Assembly: GCA_029881775.1 (NCBI GenBank) | Contig: JAOULY010000003.1 | Coordinates: 1-22,671 of the forward strand | Source of the DNA: Gammaproteobacteria bacterium | GTDB lineage: Bacteria > Pseudomonadota > Gammaproteobacteria > UBA9214 | Reading direction: 5' to 3' | DNA length: 22,671 nucleotides | Part shown: positions 1 to 7,762 of the stretch, piece after piece | Layout: every line of letters begins with the position of its first letter | Numbering within the stretch: position 1 is the first letter of the stretch | Notes under the pieces: generated by a model | The model's input: only the letters and a program-made list of their open reading frames with translations | The model's database searches: none | Told to the model about the DNA's origin: nothing | Made by a program: the position numbers and the translations under genes

Positions 1-7
1 TTATCGA

Positions 8-781
8 CTAGCTGTCGAGTAAATCCCGGCAGCTTAATTGTTGCCCGGTAAGCCCGGCACTTTCCGTGCTGCAAAGATACAGGAACGGGTTGACCACATC
101 GGCCGGCATGTTGAGTTCGGAGCTGTTGGTGCCGGGATAGGCAATGCGATACATCGAGGTCAGCACGGGGCCTGTATCCAGGCTGTTGACCCGAATAAAA
201 GTGTTGGACTCCAGTTCATCGGCGAGAATCTGCATGAGGCTCTCCAGGCCGGCCTTGGCGACCGCGTAGGCGCCCCAGTAGGCCTTGCCCTTGCGTCCGG
301 TTTCATCTGACACGAACAGGACCGAGGCATTATCGCTCGCATTGAGCAGGCCAAGACAGGCGGTGGTCAGCAGATAGGGCGCATGCAGGTTCACCTGCAT
401 GGATTCCAGCCACATTTCATTGTCGTAGTTGGCAAACGGTACCAGCGCGCCGAGCCAGGCCGCATTGTGCACCAGGCCATCGAGCCGGCCGAATTCCTGT
501 TCGAGGGTTTTAGCCAGTTGCGTGTAGTCATCCGGTGTCGCACCCTGCAGGTCCATCGGGTAGAGGGCCGGTTCGGTATATCCGGCGGCAACGATTTCAT
601 CGTAGGCCAGTTCCAGTCCTTTGACGTCCTTGTCGAGCATGACCACGGTCGCCCCATGTGATGCCATGGCGTCGGCAACGGCGCGGCCGATGCCGTTGGC
701 TGCGCCGGTCAGCAGGATAATTCTTCCGGATAGCAGGTTTGCTGCCGGTTGCCAGTCGGCAAGTGAGATGTGTTCGGCCAT
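8..781 (-). CDS. yciK: YciK-type short-chain dehydrogenase/reductase
   Basis: Cytoplasmic NAD(P)-dependent oxidoreductase of the classical SDR family; the physiological substrate of YciK proteins is not established. The 257-residue product has the Rossmann cofactor motif TGAANGIG at residues 25-32, an asparagine-alanine segment (HNAAW) near 105, and the catalytic Tyr172-x3-Lys176 pair. The start is the ATG at 779-781: the open frame extends further upstream, but that part overlaps rmuC and has no SDR similarity. Only one base separates the rmuC stop from this start, so the two are probably translationally coupled. Last gene of the minus-strand cluster inside the window; Pseudomonas has the same gph-yciK neighbourhood. 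Family assignment is firm, the YciK subgroup rests on sequence style and context. Confidence 0.93.
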   Translation of the reverse strand: MAEHISLADWQPAANLLSGRIILLTGAANGIGRAVADAMASHGATVVMLDKDVKGLELAYDEIVAAGYTEPALYPMDLQGATPDDYTQLAKTLEQEFGRLDGLVHNAAWLGALVPFANYDNEMWLESMQVNLHAPYLLTTACLGLLNASDNASVLFVSDETGRKGKAYWGAYAVAKAGLESLMQILADELESNTFIRVNSLDTGPVLTSMYRIAYPGTNSSELNMPADVVNPFLYLCSTESAGLTGQQLSCRDLLDS

Positions 782-782
782 A

Positions 783-2063
783 TCAGTGTGTCGTGTCGTT
801 GTCTTCGCGTGATTCAACCTGCCGTGCCATGTGCTCGACCTGTTCGAGTTTGGGTGGTTCCTTCTTCGTGCTGATACCCAGCTCGGTGAACTTGCGTGCG
901 CCGGGCAACACGCGCGAATCGTATGAGGAAACAGCCTTGTTATAGGCGCTGACACTGTTGTCCAGGCTGCGGCCCAGCTTGGCGAGGTGTTCGGCAAAGG
1001 TGGTTAGCCGGGTAAACATTTCCTGGCCGATTTCGCGGATGATGTCGGCGTTCTCCGCCAGTACTTCCTGCCGCCAGCCATAGGCGATGGCGCGTAACAG
1101 CGCGACCAGGCTGGTAGGTGTGGCGAGGATAACGTTTTGCGCGAGCGCATCCTCGATCAGGCTATGGTCGATTTCCAGTGCCGCGCTGAGAAACTGGTCG
1201 CCGGGTATGAACAGCACCACGAACTCGGGACTGTACTTGAGTTGCTCCCAGTAGGCCTTGGCGGACAGTTCCTTGATGCGGGAGCGAACATTGCGTGCGT
1301 GGCGAGTCAGGTGGTTCCTGCGTTCGTCATCACTGCTGCTCTCGACTGCAGACAGGTAGGCATCCAGCGGGGTCTTGGCATCGACCACGATCTCGCGGCG
1401 CTCGGGCATGCGAATAACCATGTCAGGCCGGCGATTGCCTGCGTCCGTCTTGACGGTGTCCTGCTCGGTAAAGTCGCAGTGTTCGACCATGCCGGCGAGT
1501 TCCACCAGCCGTTTGAGGGTCAGTTCGCCCCACTGACCGCGAACTTCCGGCCGACGCAGTGCCTGGACCAGGTTGCGTGTTTCATTCTGCAGCAGGCGAT
1601 GCGACTCGGCCATGGTTTCCAGGTGCCGGGTGAGTGCGCCATGTGCCTGCATGCGCTCGTTTTCCATCTTGCGGACCTGGCTTTCGGTCTTGTCCAGTGC
1701 CTCGCGGATCGGTTTGACCAGGTTCTCGACGGCCTTTTCCCGTTTCTCGAGTTCGCCCTCGGCCTTGATGTGGAATTGTTCGAGATTTTCCTTCGCCAGT
1801 CGCAGGAACTGTGAATTGTTGCTCTGCAATGCCTCGGATGCCAGGGCGTTGAAGCTGTCCTTGAGCTGCTTGTTCATCTGCTGCATGGACTGGTACTGCA
1901 CGTCTGTTGCCTTGCGCTCCAGTTCCAGGCTGATTTCCAGCTTCGCATTCTCATTGCGCAGGCGTGAAATTCGTCCTGAAAAAACCAGGAACGCGACCAG
2001 TGCGCCAAACACGGCCGCGCTGGCCAGTGCCGGTATCAGTATAAAGAGCAGTTCAGCAGGCAT
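783..2063 (-). CDS. rmuC: RmuC family DNA recombination protein
   Basis: Membrane-anchored RmuC homologue; in E. coli loss of RmuC raises inversion at short inverted repeats, and the core has a predicted PD-(D/E)XK nuclease-like fold. The 426-residue protein starts with a single N-terminal hydrophobic segment (about residues 5-28), then a long charged, Gln/Glu-rich coiled coil (about 30-150), then the RmuC domain. Recognisable family stretches are RGQWGELTLKRLVELAG, the nuclease-like VVDAKTPLDAYL and FIPGDQFLSAAL. The tail after the domain is charged and low in complexity. It lies 34 bp downstream of gph with no obvious promoter between, so it probably shares the mtaD-ubiG-gph transcript. The Shine-Dalgarno before its ATG is weak. 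Length fits the family. Confidence 0.93.
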   Translation of the reverse strand: MPAELLFILIPALASAAVFGALVAFLVFSGRISRLRNENAKLEISLELERKATDVQYQSMQQMNKQLKDSFNALASEALQSNNSQFLRLAKENLEQFHIKAEGELEKREKAVENLVKPIREALDKTESQVRKMENERMQAHGALTRHLETMAESHRLLQNETRNLVQALRRPEVRGQWGELTLKRLVELAGMVEHCDFTEQDTVKTDAGNRRPDMVIRMPERREIVVDAKTPLDAYLSAVESSSDDERRNHLTRHARNVRSRIKELSAKAYWEQLKYSPEFVVLFIPGDQFLSAALEIDHSLIEDALAQNVILATPTSLVALLRAIAYGWRQEVLAENADIIREIGQEMFTRLTTFAEHLAKLGRSLDNSVSAYNKAVSSYDSRVLPGARKFTELGISTKKEPPKLEQVEHMARQVESREDNDTTH

Positions 2064-2097
2064 GATGCGCCATCATAGCACCAACCATGATGCGGTA

Positions 2098-2787
2098 TCA
2101 GCGCTTGTCCAGCCAGGTCAGCAGCGCATCCGGTGTGCTGATGGCGGCGTCGGCCTGCCAGCTATCGGTATCGTCATCAGCCGCTATGTAACCGAACAGT
2201 GCGATCAGCGTATGCATGCCGGCATTATTCCCGGCCTCGATGTCGCGCCGCGCATCGCCGATGTACACGCATTGGGCCGGCAGCGAACCGGCCTGTTCGC
2301 AGGCATGCAGCATCGGGGCCGGGTGTGGTTTGCGTTCGCTGAGGGTATCACCGCTGACGACGCAGGCGGCACGCTCGTACAGGCCAAGGTCGCGCAGCAG
2401 CGGGTCGGTCAGCCAGCCGGGTTTGTTTGTCACGACACCCCAGTTAATGCCGCGATCTTCAAGCTGGTCGAGTAGTTGTGTAATGCCGGGGAACGGACGG
2501 GTCCTGCGTGAAATATTTTCCCGGTAAATATCCAGCAGCTGTTTGCGCAAACCGTCGAATGCCGGGTCGCCGGGCCCCAGTCCGAAGCCAAGCTCGATCA
2601 GCGCAATTCCGCCATGCGATACAACCGGTCGAATGTTTTCATAGGGCAGTGACTGGCGCCCGTTCTGTTCGAGTACCCTGTTCAGTGCGTCGGCAAGATC
2701 GGGCGCGGTGTCCAGCAATGTGCCGTCAAGATCAAACAATACGGTGCGGATGGTGTCCGCATCCGGGCGAATGCGCGAATTGCTCAT
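2098..2787 (-). CDS. gph: Phosphoglycolate phosphatase (HAD family)
   Basis: Hydrolyses 2-phosphoglycolate, a by-product of DNA 3'-end repair and oxygenase side reactions, to glycolate. The 229-residue protein has the HAD motif I DLDGTLLDT with nucleophile Asp19 and acid/base Asp21, an alpha-helical cap domain (about 30-95), motif II/III VVTNKPGW, and motif IV YIGDARRDIEAG carrying the magnesium-binding aspartates. Its ATG overlaps the ubiG stop (ATGA, 2784-2787), which implies translational coupling. The ubiG-gph pairing is widespread in gammaproteobacteria and supports Gph over other HAD phosphatases; in some Pseudomonas this position is occupied by MupP, the N-acetylmuramic acid 6-phosphate phosphatase, and that alternative cannot be excluded from sequence alone. 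Confidence 0.87.
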   Translation of the reverse strand: MSNSRIRPDADTIRTVLFDLDGTLLDTAPDLADALNRVLEQNGRQSLPYENIRPVVSHGGIALIELGFGLGPGDPAFDGLRKQLLDIYRENISRRTRPFPGITQLLDQLEDRGINWGVVTNKPGWLTDPLLRDLGLYERAACVVSGDTLSERKPHPAPMLHACEQAGSLPAQCVYIGDARRDIEAGNNAGMHTLIALFGYIAADDDTDSWQADAAISTPDALLTWLDKR

Positions 2788-3494
2788 GCGGTTTTGCGGA
2801 AGCAGGCCAGGTAATTGACCGAGACGTCCTTGCCCAGGCGGTATTCCTGTGTCAGCGGGTTGTAGGTCATGCCGGTCAGGTCAACCAGCTGCAGTCCGGC
2901 TGCACGCGCCCAGGCTTCCATTTCGGAAGGCCGGATGAACTTCTGGTAGTCATGCGTGCCTTTCGGCAACAGGTTCAGCAGGTATTCGGCGCCGACCACG
3001 GCAAACAGCCAGGCCTTGGGGTTGCGATTGATAGTGGAAAGAAATACGCAGCCATCGTCGGTGATCAGCTGTGCACAGGCTGCGATCGTCGTCGCGGGAT
3101 CGGGGACATGTTCGAGCATTTCCAGGCAGGTAACGATGTCATAGCGACCGGCCTGCTCGCTGGCAACCTGCTCGGCGGTCGTCTGCCGGTAGTCGATATC
3201 GAGGCCGGATTCGTGCTGGTGCAGCCGTGCCACACTCAGCGGTGTCTTGCCCATATCGATGCCGGTGACGATTGCCCCGCGTTGCGCCATGCCCTCGGTC
3301 AGCAGGCCGCCACCGCAGCCGACGTCGATAACCTGCTTGCCCGCAAGGGGTGCAAGCCGGTCAATGTAATCGAGGCGCAGCGGATTGATGTCGTGTAACG
3401 GCTTGAACTCGCTGTTCGGGTCCCACCAGCGACCGGCCAGCCGTTCAAATTTTTCGATTTCGTCCGGGTCTACGTTATGCAGTGTTTCAGTCAT
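2784..3494 (-). CDS. ubiG: Ubiquinone biosynthesis O-methyltransferase UbiG
   Basis: S-adenosylmethionine-dependent methyltransferase that carries out both O-methylation steps of ubiquinone synthesis at the inner membrane. The 236-residue product has the UbiG N-terminal signature (FERLAGRWWDPNSEFKPLH, about residues 16-34), SAM motif I VIDVGCGGG at 55-63, the acidic post-I residue in GIDMG, and the EMLEHVPDP segment. The insert around KGTHDYQKFI matches the UbiG region associated with membrane binding. It overlaps both neighbours by four bases: its ATG lies in the mtaD stop and its own stop overlaps the gph start, so mtaD, ubiG and gph are almost certainly one operon. The product of MtaD/SAH-type metabolism is linked to SAM use, but a functional link with UbiG is only inference. 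Confidence 0.96.
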   Translation of the reverse strand: MTETLHNVDPDEIEKFERLAGRWWDPNSEFKPLHDINPLRLDYIDRLAPLAGKQVIDVGCGGGLLTEGMAQRGAIVTGIDMGKTPLSVARLHQHESGLDIDYRQTTAEQVASEQAGRYDIVTCLEMLEHVPDPATTIAACAQLITDDGCVFLSTINRNPKAWLFAVVGAEYLLNLLPKGTHDYQKFIRPSEMEAWARAAGLQLVDLTGMTYNPLTQEYRLGKDVSVNYLACFRKTA

Positions 3495-4816
3495 CGTTGG
3501 CCACCGATCGTGTTCTGCCAGTTGCGTGCACGTGCGACAATATCCTCGCCATCGAGTGTGGTCAGCCGACGATTTTTAAGTAGATGTTGTCCGGCCACCC
3601 AGACGTCGGTGACCTGTTCGCGACCGCCGGCATAGATCAGTTGCGACACCGGTTCGTAAATCGGCAGGGTCTCGAGGGTGTCGAGGCGTATCGCCGTCAT
3701 GTCGGCCCATTTGCCTTTTACCAGTGAGCCGGTTTCATCGGCCAGGCCAAGGGCGCGGGCACCGTTCAGGGTCGCCATCTGCAATACTTCGTGGGCCGGC
3801 AGCGCGCTGGCGTCACCGCTGACGGCCTTGCCAAGCAGGGCGGCACTGCGCATTTCGCCGAGCATATCGAGGTCGTTGTTGCTGGCGGCGCCATCCGTGC
3901 CGAGGGCGAGGTTGATGCCGGCCGCTGCCAGTGCCGCCGCCGGGCAGAAACCGCTGGCCAGTTTCATGTTGGATTCGGGGCAATACACGACATGGCCGCC
4001 GGCTGCCGCGTAGTCATCGATTTCCTCTGCGGTTAACTGGGTCATGTGCACGGCGACCATGTCGGGTGCGACCATCTCGAGTGATTGCAGGCGACTGAGC
4101 GGGCGTACCCCGGTTGTTTCCACCGCCTTGTCCACTTCGTCTGCGGTTTCATGCACATGCATGTGGATGCCGATGTCCAGTTCGTTTGCCAGCATGCGTA
4201 TATGCTGCAACGGCTCGTCGGATACCGTGTAGGGTGCGTGCGGTGCGAACAGGGTGCTGATCAAAGGGTCACTGCGGTAACGGTCATGTATATCGATGCC
4301 CTTGGATATGTATTCCCGTGCGTCGGCGGCCCACACGGTGGGAAAGTCGAGCACGATCAGGCCCACGCAGGCGCGCATGCCGCAGGCGGCGGCGGCGCGC
4401 GCGGTGACGTCCGGGAAGAAATACATGTCATTGAAGCAGGTGGTGCCGGAGCGCAGCATCTCGGCCATGGCCAGCTGCGTGCCATCGTACACAAACTCTT
4501 CGTTGACCCAGCGCGTCTCGGCCGGCCAGATGTGTTCGTTCAGCCACTCGAGCAGGGGCAGGTCGTCGGCGAGGCCGCGCAGCAAGGTCATTGCCGCGTG
4601 CGTATGCGCATTGATCAGGCCGGGGATCAGCAGGTGACCGTCAAGCTCATGTTCGACGTCGGCCGTGTATTGCTCGCGTGCATTGTCGGTCGGCAGAATG
4701 TCCAGGATCCTGCCTTCAAGCACAACGAGGCTGTGATGCGAGAGCACCGTGCCGGCCGGTTCCACCGGTGCGATCCAGCGGCAGTGAAGTAGGCTGTCTG
4801 CTGCAGTCATGGGCAT
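3491..4816 (-). CDS. mtaD: TRZ/ATZ family amidohydrolase, probable methylthioadenosine deaminase
   Basis: Metal-dependent amidohydrolase of the MtaD/SAH-deaminase group, expected to deaminate 5'-methylthioadenosine (MTA) and perhaps S-adenosylhomocysteine. In the 441-residue protein the metal ligands are visible: His71-x-His73 in NAHTHAAM, His222 in MHVHETADE, His257 in VAVHMTQL and Asp308 in LGTDGAASNN. Its Pseudomonas aeruginosa counterpart at the same chromosomal position (PA3170) has been characterised as an MTA deaminase, which feeds a methylthioinosine route towards MtnA. Here mtnA lies 1.8 kb away, separated by mscS and an ompA-like gene. It heads the operon with ubiG and gph. Two ATGs (4814-4816 and 4808-4810) compete for the start; neither has a good Shine-Dalgarno. 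Substrate specificity is inferred from context. Confidence 0.9.
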   Translation of the reverse strand: MPMTAADSLLHCRWIAPVEPAGTVLSHHSLVVLEGRILDILPTDNAREQYTADVEHELDGHLLIPGLINAHTHAAMTLLRGLADDLPLLEWLNEHIWPAETRWVNEEFVYDGTQLAMAEMLRSGTTCFNDMYFFPDVTARAAAACGMRACVGLIVLDFPTVWAADAREYISKGIDIHDRYRSDPLISTLFAPHAPYTVSDEPLQHIRMLANELDIGIHMHVHETADEVDKAVETTGVRPLSRLQSLEMVAPDMVAVHMTQLTAEEIDDYAAAGGHVVYCPESNMKLASGFCPAAALAAAGINLALGTDGAASNNDLDMLGEMRSAALLGKAVSGDASALPAHEVLQMATLNGARALGLADETGSLVKGKWADMTAIRLDTLETLPIYEPVSQLIYAGGREQVTDVWVAGQHLLKNRRLTTLDGEDIVARARNWQNTIGGQR

Positions 4817-4818
4817 GC

Positions 4819-4824
4819 AGTATA
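4819..4824 (-). promoter_or_regulatory. Candidate -10 box for the mtaD operon
   Basis: On the minus strand TATACT lies two bases before the first mtaD ATG. A start site 6-9 nt downstream would fall at or just before the second ATG, giving a leaderless message. No good -35 hexamer is present at normal spacing, so this is weak. Confidence 0.25.
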
Positions 4825-4849
4825 GCGAAATACCTGCGACAGGGGTCAG

Positions 4850-4899
4850 CCTTCAATCCCGTTATTGCGCGCGTAGCCAGGCTGTAACGGGATTGAAGG
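4850..4899. repeat. Perfect 15-bp inverted repeat between mscS and mtaD
   Basis: Arms ccttcaatcccgtta (4850-4864) and taacgggattgaagg (4885-4899) are exact reverse complements around a 20-base loop. The flanking DNA carries a GGGTCA/TGAC-type border sequence. There is no T-run on either side, so this is not a standard intrinsic terminator. It lies after the mscS stop and upstream of mtaD and could be a repetitive extragenic palindrome or protect the mscS message end. The rest of the 102-bp gap shows only the weak mtaD -10 box. Confidence 0.8.
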
Positions 4900-4918
4900 G
4901 GATGACAGGCAGTTGCCC

Positions 4919-5740
4919 TCAGGCGGCGTTATGCATGTGCACATCGCGTTGCGGGTAGGGGATGCTGATACCGTTCTCGTCGAACGACAGCTTGATGCGT
5001 TCCATGAGGTCGGAACGGACCGCCCAGTAATCGGCGGTTTTTACCCACGGCCGCACATTGAAGTTCACGCTGCTGTCGGCAAGTTCCACCATGGCGACAG
5101 TGGGTGCCGGGTCCTGCAGGATGCGCTCGTCGGCGGCGAACGCGGCATTGACCAGTTCTTTCGCCTTGCGGATATCGTCGTCGTAGCCGATGCCGAACAC
5201 CATGTCGATCCGGCGCGTGGGGCGGGCGGAGACATTGATAATGGGCCCGCCGTAGATGTGGCTGTTCGGGATAATGATCTCGCGGTTATCGCCGGTCTTC
5301 ATGATGGTACTGAAGATGCGCACCTCTTCGATGACGCCGGCCTGGCCGGCAGCCTCGATGAAATCACCGACCTTGAACGGCCGGAAGATGATCAGCATGA
5401 CCCCGGACGAGAAATTGGACAGCGAATCTTTCAGTGCCAGGCCAACGGCCAGGCCGGCGGCGCCGAACACGGCGATCAGTGACGTAGTCTGTACGCCGAG
5501 CTGGTCGAGTGCGGCAATCACCACGACCACCAGTAACGCCACGTAAAGAATGTTGCCGAGGAATGCGGTCAGCATGCCGTCCAGCTTTGCCCGGTTCATC
5601 ATGCGTTCTGCAAAACGCGCAACCATCTTTGCGATCATTCGGCCAACGATAAAAATAGCGACTGCGACAGCGATCTTGATACCCCAGGGAATAACATAGG
5701 TGTCGATCATTTCGGGTTTCAGGTATTGCTCGATATTCAT
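4919..5740 (-). CDS. mscS: Small-conductance mechanosensitive channel MscS
   Basis: Inner-membrane channel that opens under membrane tension and releases solutes during hypo-osmotic shock. The 273-residue protein is close to E. coli MscS in length (286). It shows three hydrophobic segments (about residues 14-34, 60-80 and 85-112); the third has the Gly/Ala-patterned pore helix AGLAVGLALKDSLSNFSSG. The beta domain follows, with RPFKVGDFIE and the IIPNSHIYG segment, then the alpha/beta cytosolic vestibule. The start is the ATG at 5738-5740, preceded by a strong GGAGG; an upstream in-frame ATG at 5768-5770 lies inside a terminator hairpin and is rejected. The ompA terminator ends only 17 bp before this start, leaving no room for a normal promoter between them. 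Confidence 0.95.
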   Translation of the reverse strand: MNIEQYLKPEMIDTYVIPWGIKIAVAVAIFIVGRMIAKMVARFAERMMNRAKLDGMLTAFLGNILYVALLVVVVIAALDQLGVQTTSLIAVFGAAGLAVGLALKDSLSNFSSGVMLIIFRPFKVGDFIEAAGQAGVIEEVRIFSTIMKTGDNREIIIPNSHIYGGPIINVSARPTRRIDMVFGIGYDDDIRKAKELVNAAFAADERILQDPAPTVAMVELADSSVNFNVRPWVKTADYWAVRSDLMERIKLSFDENGISIPYPQRDVHMHNAA

Positions 5741-5757
5741 TATTTCCTCCCGGCAAT

Positions 5758-5789
5758 AAAAAAAACCCACCGCCGTTACCGGCGATGGG
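5758..5789 (-). terminator. Intrinsic terminator of the ompA-like gene
   Basis: Read on the minus strand, a 10-bp stem (5780-5789 pairing with 5766-5775, one G-U wobble) closes a GTAA tetraloop and is followed by eight T residues (5765-5758). It starts 24 bp after the ompA-like stop. The wobble forms only in minus-strand RNA, which fits termination in that direction. Confidence 0.93.
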
Positions 5790-5813
5790 CTTCTGTTTAC
5801 ACAGAGTCAGATG

Positions 5814-6455
5814 TTATCTGACTTGCTGGGTAACACCGATTTTCACATCAACCCGGCGGTTTTTAGCGCGACCTTCCTTGGTTGAGTTGTCGGCGACCGG
5901 GCTGGATTCACCCATGCCTGATACAGACATCAGGTTGCGGTCCACGCCCTTGGAAGCCAGGTAGTCACGTACTGTTGTAGCGCGACGTACTGACAGCTGC
6001 TGGTTGTAGGCCTCGGCTCCGACACTGTCGGTGTGACCAATGATCTTGACGTCTGTGACACGTGCTGTGCTGCCAATCTTGCTGGCCAGGTCGTCGAGCT
6101 GCTGCTTGCCTTCCGCCTTCAGGGTGTCCTTGTTAAAGTCGAACAGTGCACCGGCTGCCAGTGAAACATTCTCGTAAACGGGCTCTGCAGGCGGAGCAGG
6201 CGGAGGGGGTGGCGGAGCTTTCTTGGCTTCGACCACTGGTGCCGCACCACAATCAACGGTCTGGTCTTCAGCTTTCCATGAGCCGGTCCGGACGCAATTG
6301 CCGCTGCTGTCAGTAATGTACTGGCCGCCGCTGCCTGCGCTGCCAACGTAGCTTTGATTGGCCTTGCCGGCCTCGTGTGCCAGGGCTGTGCCGGAAAGCA
6401 GGATGCCTGCCGCAATGGAAGTCATGACTCCACCGATTCGCAAGTTGTTCTTCAT
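5814..6455 (-). CDS. OmpA-family outer membrane/peptidoglycan-binding protein
   Basis: Exported envelope protein expected to tie the outer membrane to peptidoglycan. The 213-residue precursor has a signal peptide with probable cleavage after SGTALA (about residue 26), a short Gly-rich module holding two cysteines (GNCVRTGSW and VDCGA), a proline-rich hinge (KKAPPPPPPAPPAEP, about 75-90), and a C-terminal OmpA domain. The domain shows the peptidoglycan-binding NxxLSxxRAxxVxxxL pattern (NQQLSVRRATTVRDYL), GHTDSVG and KNRRVDV. There is no eight-strand beta-barrel, so it is OmpA-like rather than OmpA; no lipobox is seen. ATG 6453-6455 is chosen because AGGAG lies eight bases upstream; the GTG at 6462-6464 overlaps that site. 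It is followed by a strong terminator. Confidence 0.93.
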   Translation of the reverse strand: MKNNLRIGGVMTSIAAGILLSGTALAHEAGKANQSYVGSAGSGGQYITDSSGNCVRTGSWKAEDQTVDCGAAPVVEAKKAPPPPPPAPPAEPVYENVSLAAGALFDFNKDTLKAEGKQQLDDLASKIGSTARVTDVKIIGHTDSVGAEAYNQQLSVRRATTVRDYLASKGVDRNLMSVSGMGESSPVADNSTKEGRAKNRRVDVKIGVTQQVR

Positions 6456-6510
6456 TTGTACCACTCCTGTGGGATGTGTGTTGGTTAGAAAGCTGTACTC
6501 TCTGAAGCGT

Positions 6511-6516
6511 ATTCTA
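6511..6516 (-). promoter_or_regulatory. Candidate -10 box for the ompA-like gene
   Basis: Minus-strand TAGAAT (one mismatch from TATAAT) lies about 55 bases upstream of the ompA-like start. No convincing -35 box was found at 16-18 bp. It shares the 168-bp divergent region with mtnA. Confidence 0.35.
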
Positions 6517-6573
6517 GTCGCATATGATGATGCAAGCTAGCCTTCTGTGGCAGGTTTTTCCGGAATTAATCAG

Positions 6574-6579
6574 TACAAT
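6574..6579 (+). promoter_or_regulatory. Candidate -10 box for mtnA
   Basis: TACAAT (one mismatch from consensus) lies 44 bases upstream of the likely mtnA GTG start. The -35 region is T-rich but does not match the consensus well. Confidence 0.35.
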
Positions 6580-6623
6580 AGCCCGGTTTGCAGCAATTGA
6601 CGAAAATTACAGGAGTCATGACC

Positions 6624-7685
6624 GTGGCAGAACCATCTTTCCATGCAATCGAATGGGCGGGAGACCGTCTGCGCCTGCTCGACCAGCGCCTGCTGCCGGG
6701 TGAGACCCGCTATCTCGAGTATACCGAAGCAGTGCCGGTCGCCGGGGCTATCCGGGACCTGGTGGTGCGCGGTGCCCCGGCGATCGGCATCACCGCGGCC
6801 TATGCGGTAGTACTGTCGGCCCGCCAGCATCTCGGCCGGGATGCTGACGGCTGGCAGGCACGGGTCGCGGCGGATATCGATGTACTGGCGGCGGCCCGTC
6901 CCACGGCAGTCAACCTGGTCTGGGCGCTGGAGCAAATGCGTACCTGTATGCAGGCCTTGCCGGACAACCCGGTAGCGGCGTTACTGGCCGAGGCCCGGCG
7001 TATCCATGACGAGGATGTCGCAGCCAATTACTGCATGGGCGCAAGTGGCGCAAACCTTATAAATAAAGGTGATTCGGTGCTCACGCACTGTAATGCCGGC
7101 GCACTGGCAACCGGCGGTTACGGTACCGCGCTGGGCGTCATCCGCAGCGCCTGGTCGGCGGGCAAGCTGCGTGATGTGTATGCCGGTGAAACGCGCCCGT
7201 GGTTGCAGGGTGCGCGCCTGACCGCCTGGGAACTGCTGGCAGACAACATTCCGACCACGCTGATTACCGACAGCGCGGCATCATTCCTGATGCAGTCCGG
7301 CAAGGTGCAATGGGTGATTACCGGGGCCGACCGGGTGACCGCCAACGGCGATGTGATCAACAAGATCGGTACCAGTCAGCTGGCCGTCAGTGCCCGTTAC
7401 TACGGTGTCAGGATGATGGTGGTGGCGCCGTTGTCTACGCTCGATCTGGCCGTGCCGGACGGTCGCGACGTGGCCATTGAATGTCGCGCGGAAGAGGAGA
7501 TTCTCGCCCTCGGTGGACAAACCGTGGCCGCCCGCGGGGCGCAGGCCTGGAACCCGGTTTTCGATGTGACCCCGGCCGGCCTGGTCGATTATCTGGTCAC
7601 CGAGGCTGGCGTGGTGGCGGCGCCGGACCGTGAAAAGCTGCAGGCGCTGGTGGCAGGCGCTTCACCGGGTTGTACGACGGCCTGA
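6624..7685 (+). CDS. mtnA: Methylthioribose-1-phosphate isomerase
   Basis: Isomerises 5-methylthioribose-1-phosphate to methylthioribulose-1-phosphate in the methionine salvage pathway. The product is a member of the eIF2B-alpha-like fold family with RGAPAIG, THCNAGALATGGYGTAL carrying catalytic Cys156, ETRPWLQGARLTAWEL, and GADRVTANGD with catalytic Asp236 followed by NKIGT. The start is taken as GTG 6624-6626: AGGAG at 6611-6615 is eight bases upstream of it but only two from the ATG at 6618, too close to serve it. This gives 353 residues, the usual family length. MtaD, two genes away on the other strand, would make the deaminated precursor; the phosphorylase that links them is not in the window. 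Confidence 0.95.
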   Translation: MAEPSFHAIEWAGDRLRLLDQRLLPGETRYLEYTEAVPVAGAIRDLVVRGAPAIGITAAYAVVLSARQHLGRDADGWQARVAADIDVLAAARPTAVNLVWALEQMRTCMQALPDNPVAALLAEARRIHDEDVAANYCMGASGANLINKGDSVLTHCNAGALATGGYGTALGVIRSAWSAGKLRDVYAGETRPWLQGARLTAWELLADNIPTTLITDSAASFLMQSGKVQWVITGADRVTANGDVINKIGTSQLAVSARYYGVRMMVVAPLSTLDLAVPDGRDVAIECRAEEEILALGGQTVAARGAQAWNPVFDVTPAGLVDYLVTEAGVVAAPDREKLQALVAGASPGCTTA

Positions 7686-7704
7686 ATCGCGTAAAGCTGT
7701 CGCA

Positions 7705-7722
7705 GGCGGCCTCAGTGCCGCC
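7705..7722 (+). other. Hairpin after mtnA
   Basis: Perfect 6-bp stem ggcggc/gccgcc with a six-base loop, 20 bases after the mtnA stop. No T-run follows, so at most a weak or Rho-assisted end. The sequence tgccgccagaa overlapping it (7716-7726) recurs at 7794-7804 in the gyrA leader. Confidence 0.4.
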
Positions 7723-7762
7723 AGAAATCGATATTTCCCGGGTGTAGTGGGGTAGACGACTG

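Noticed and set aside
2508..3398. Long plus-strand open frame opposite gph and ubiG
   Set aside because: It lies fully antisense to two well-recognised genes, has no family motifs or ribosome site, and reflects the codon bias of a GC-rich genome.
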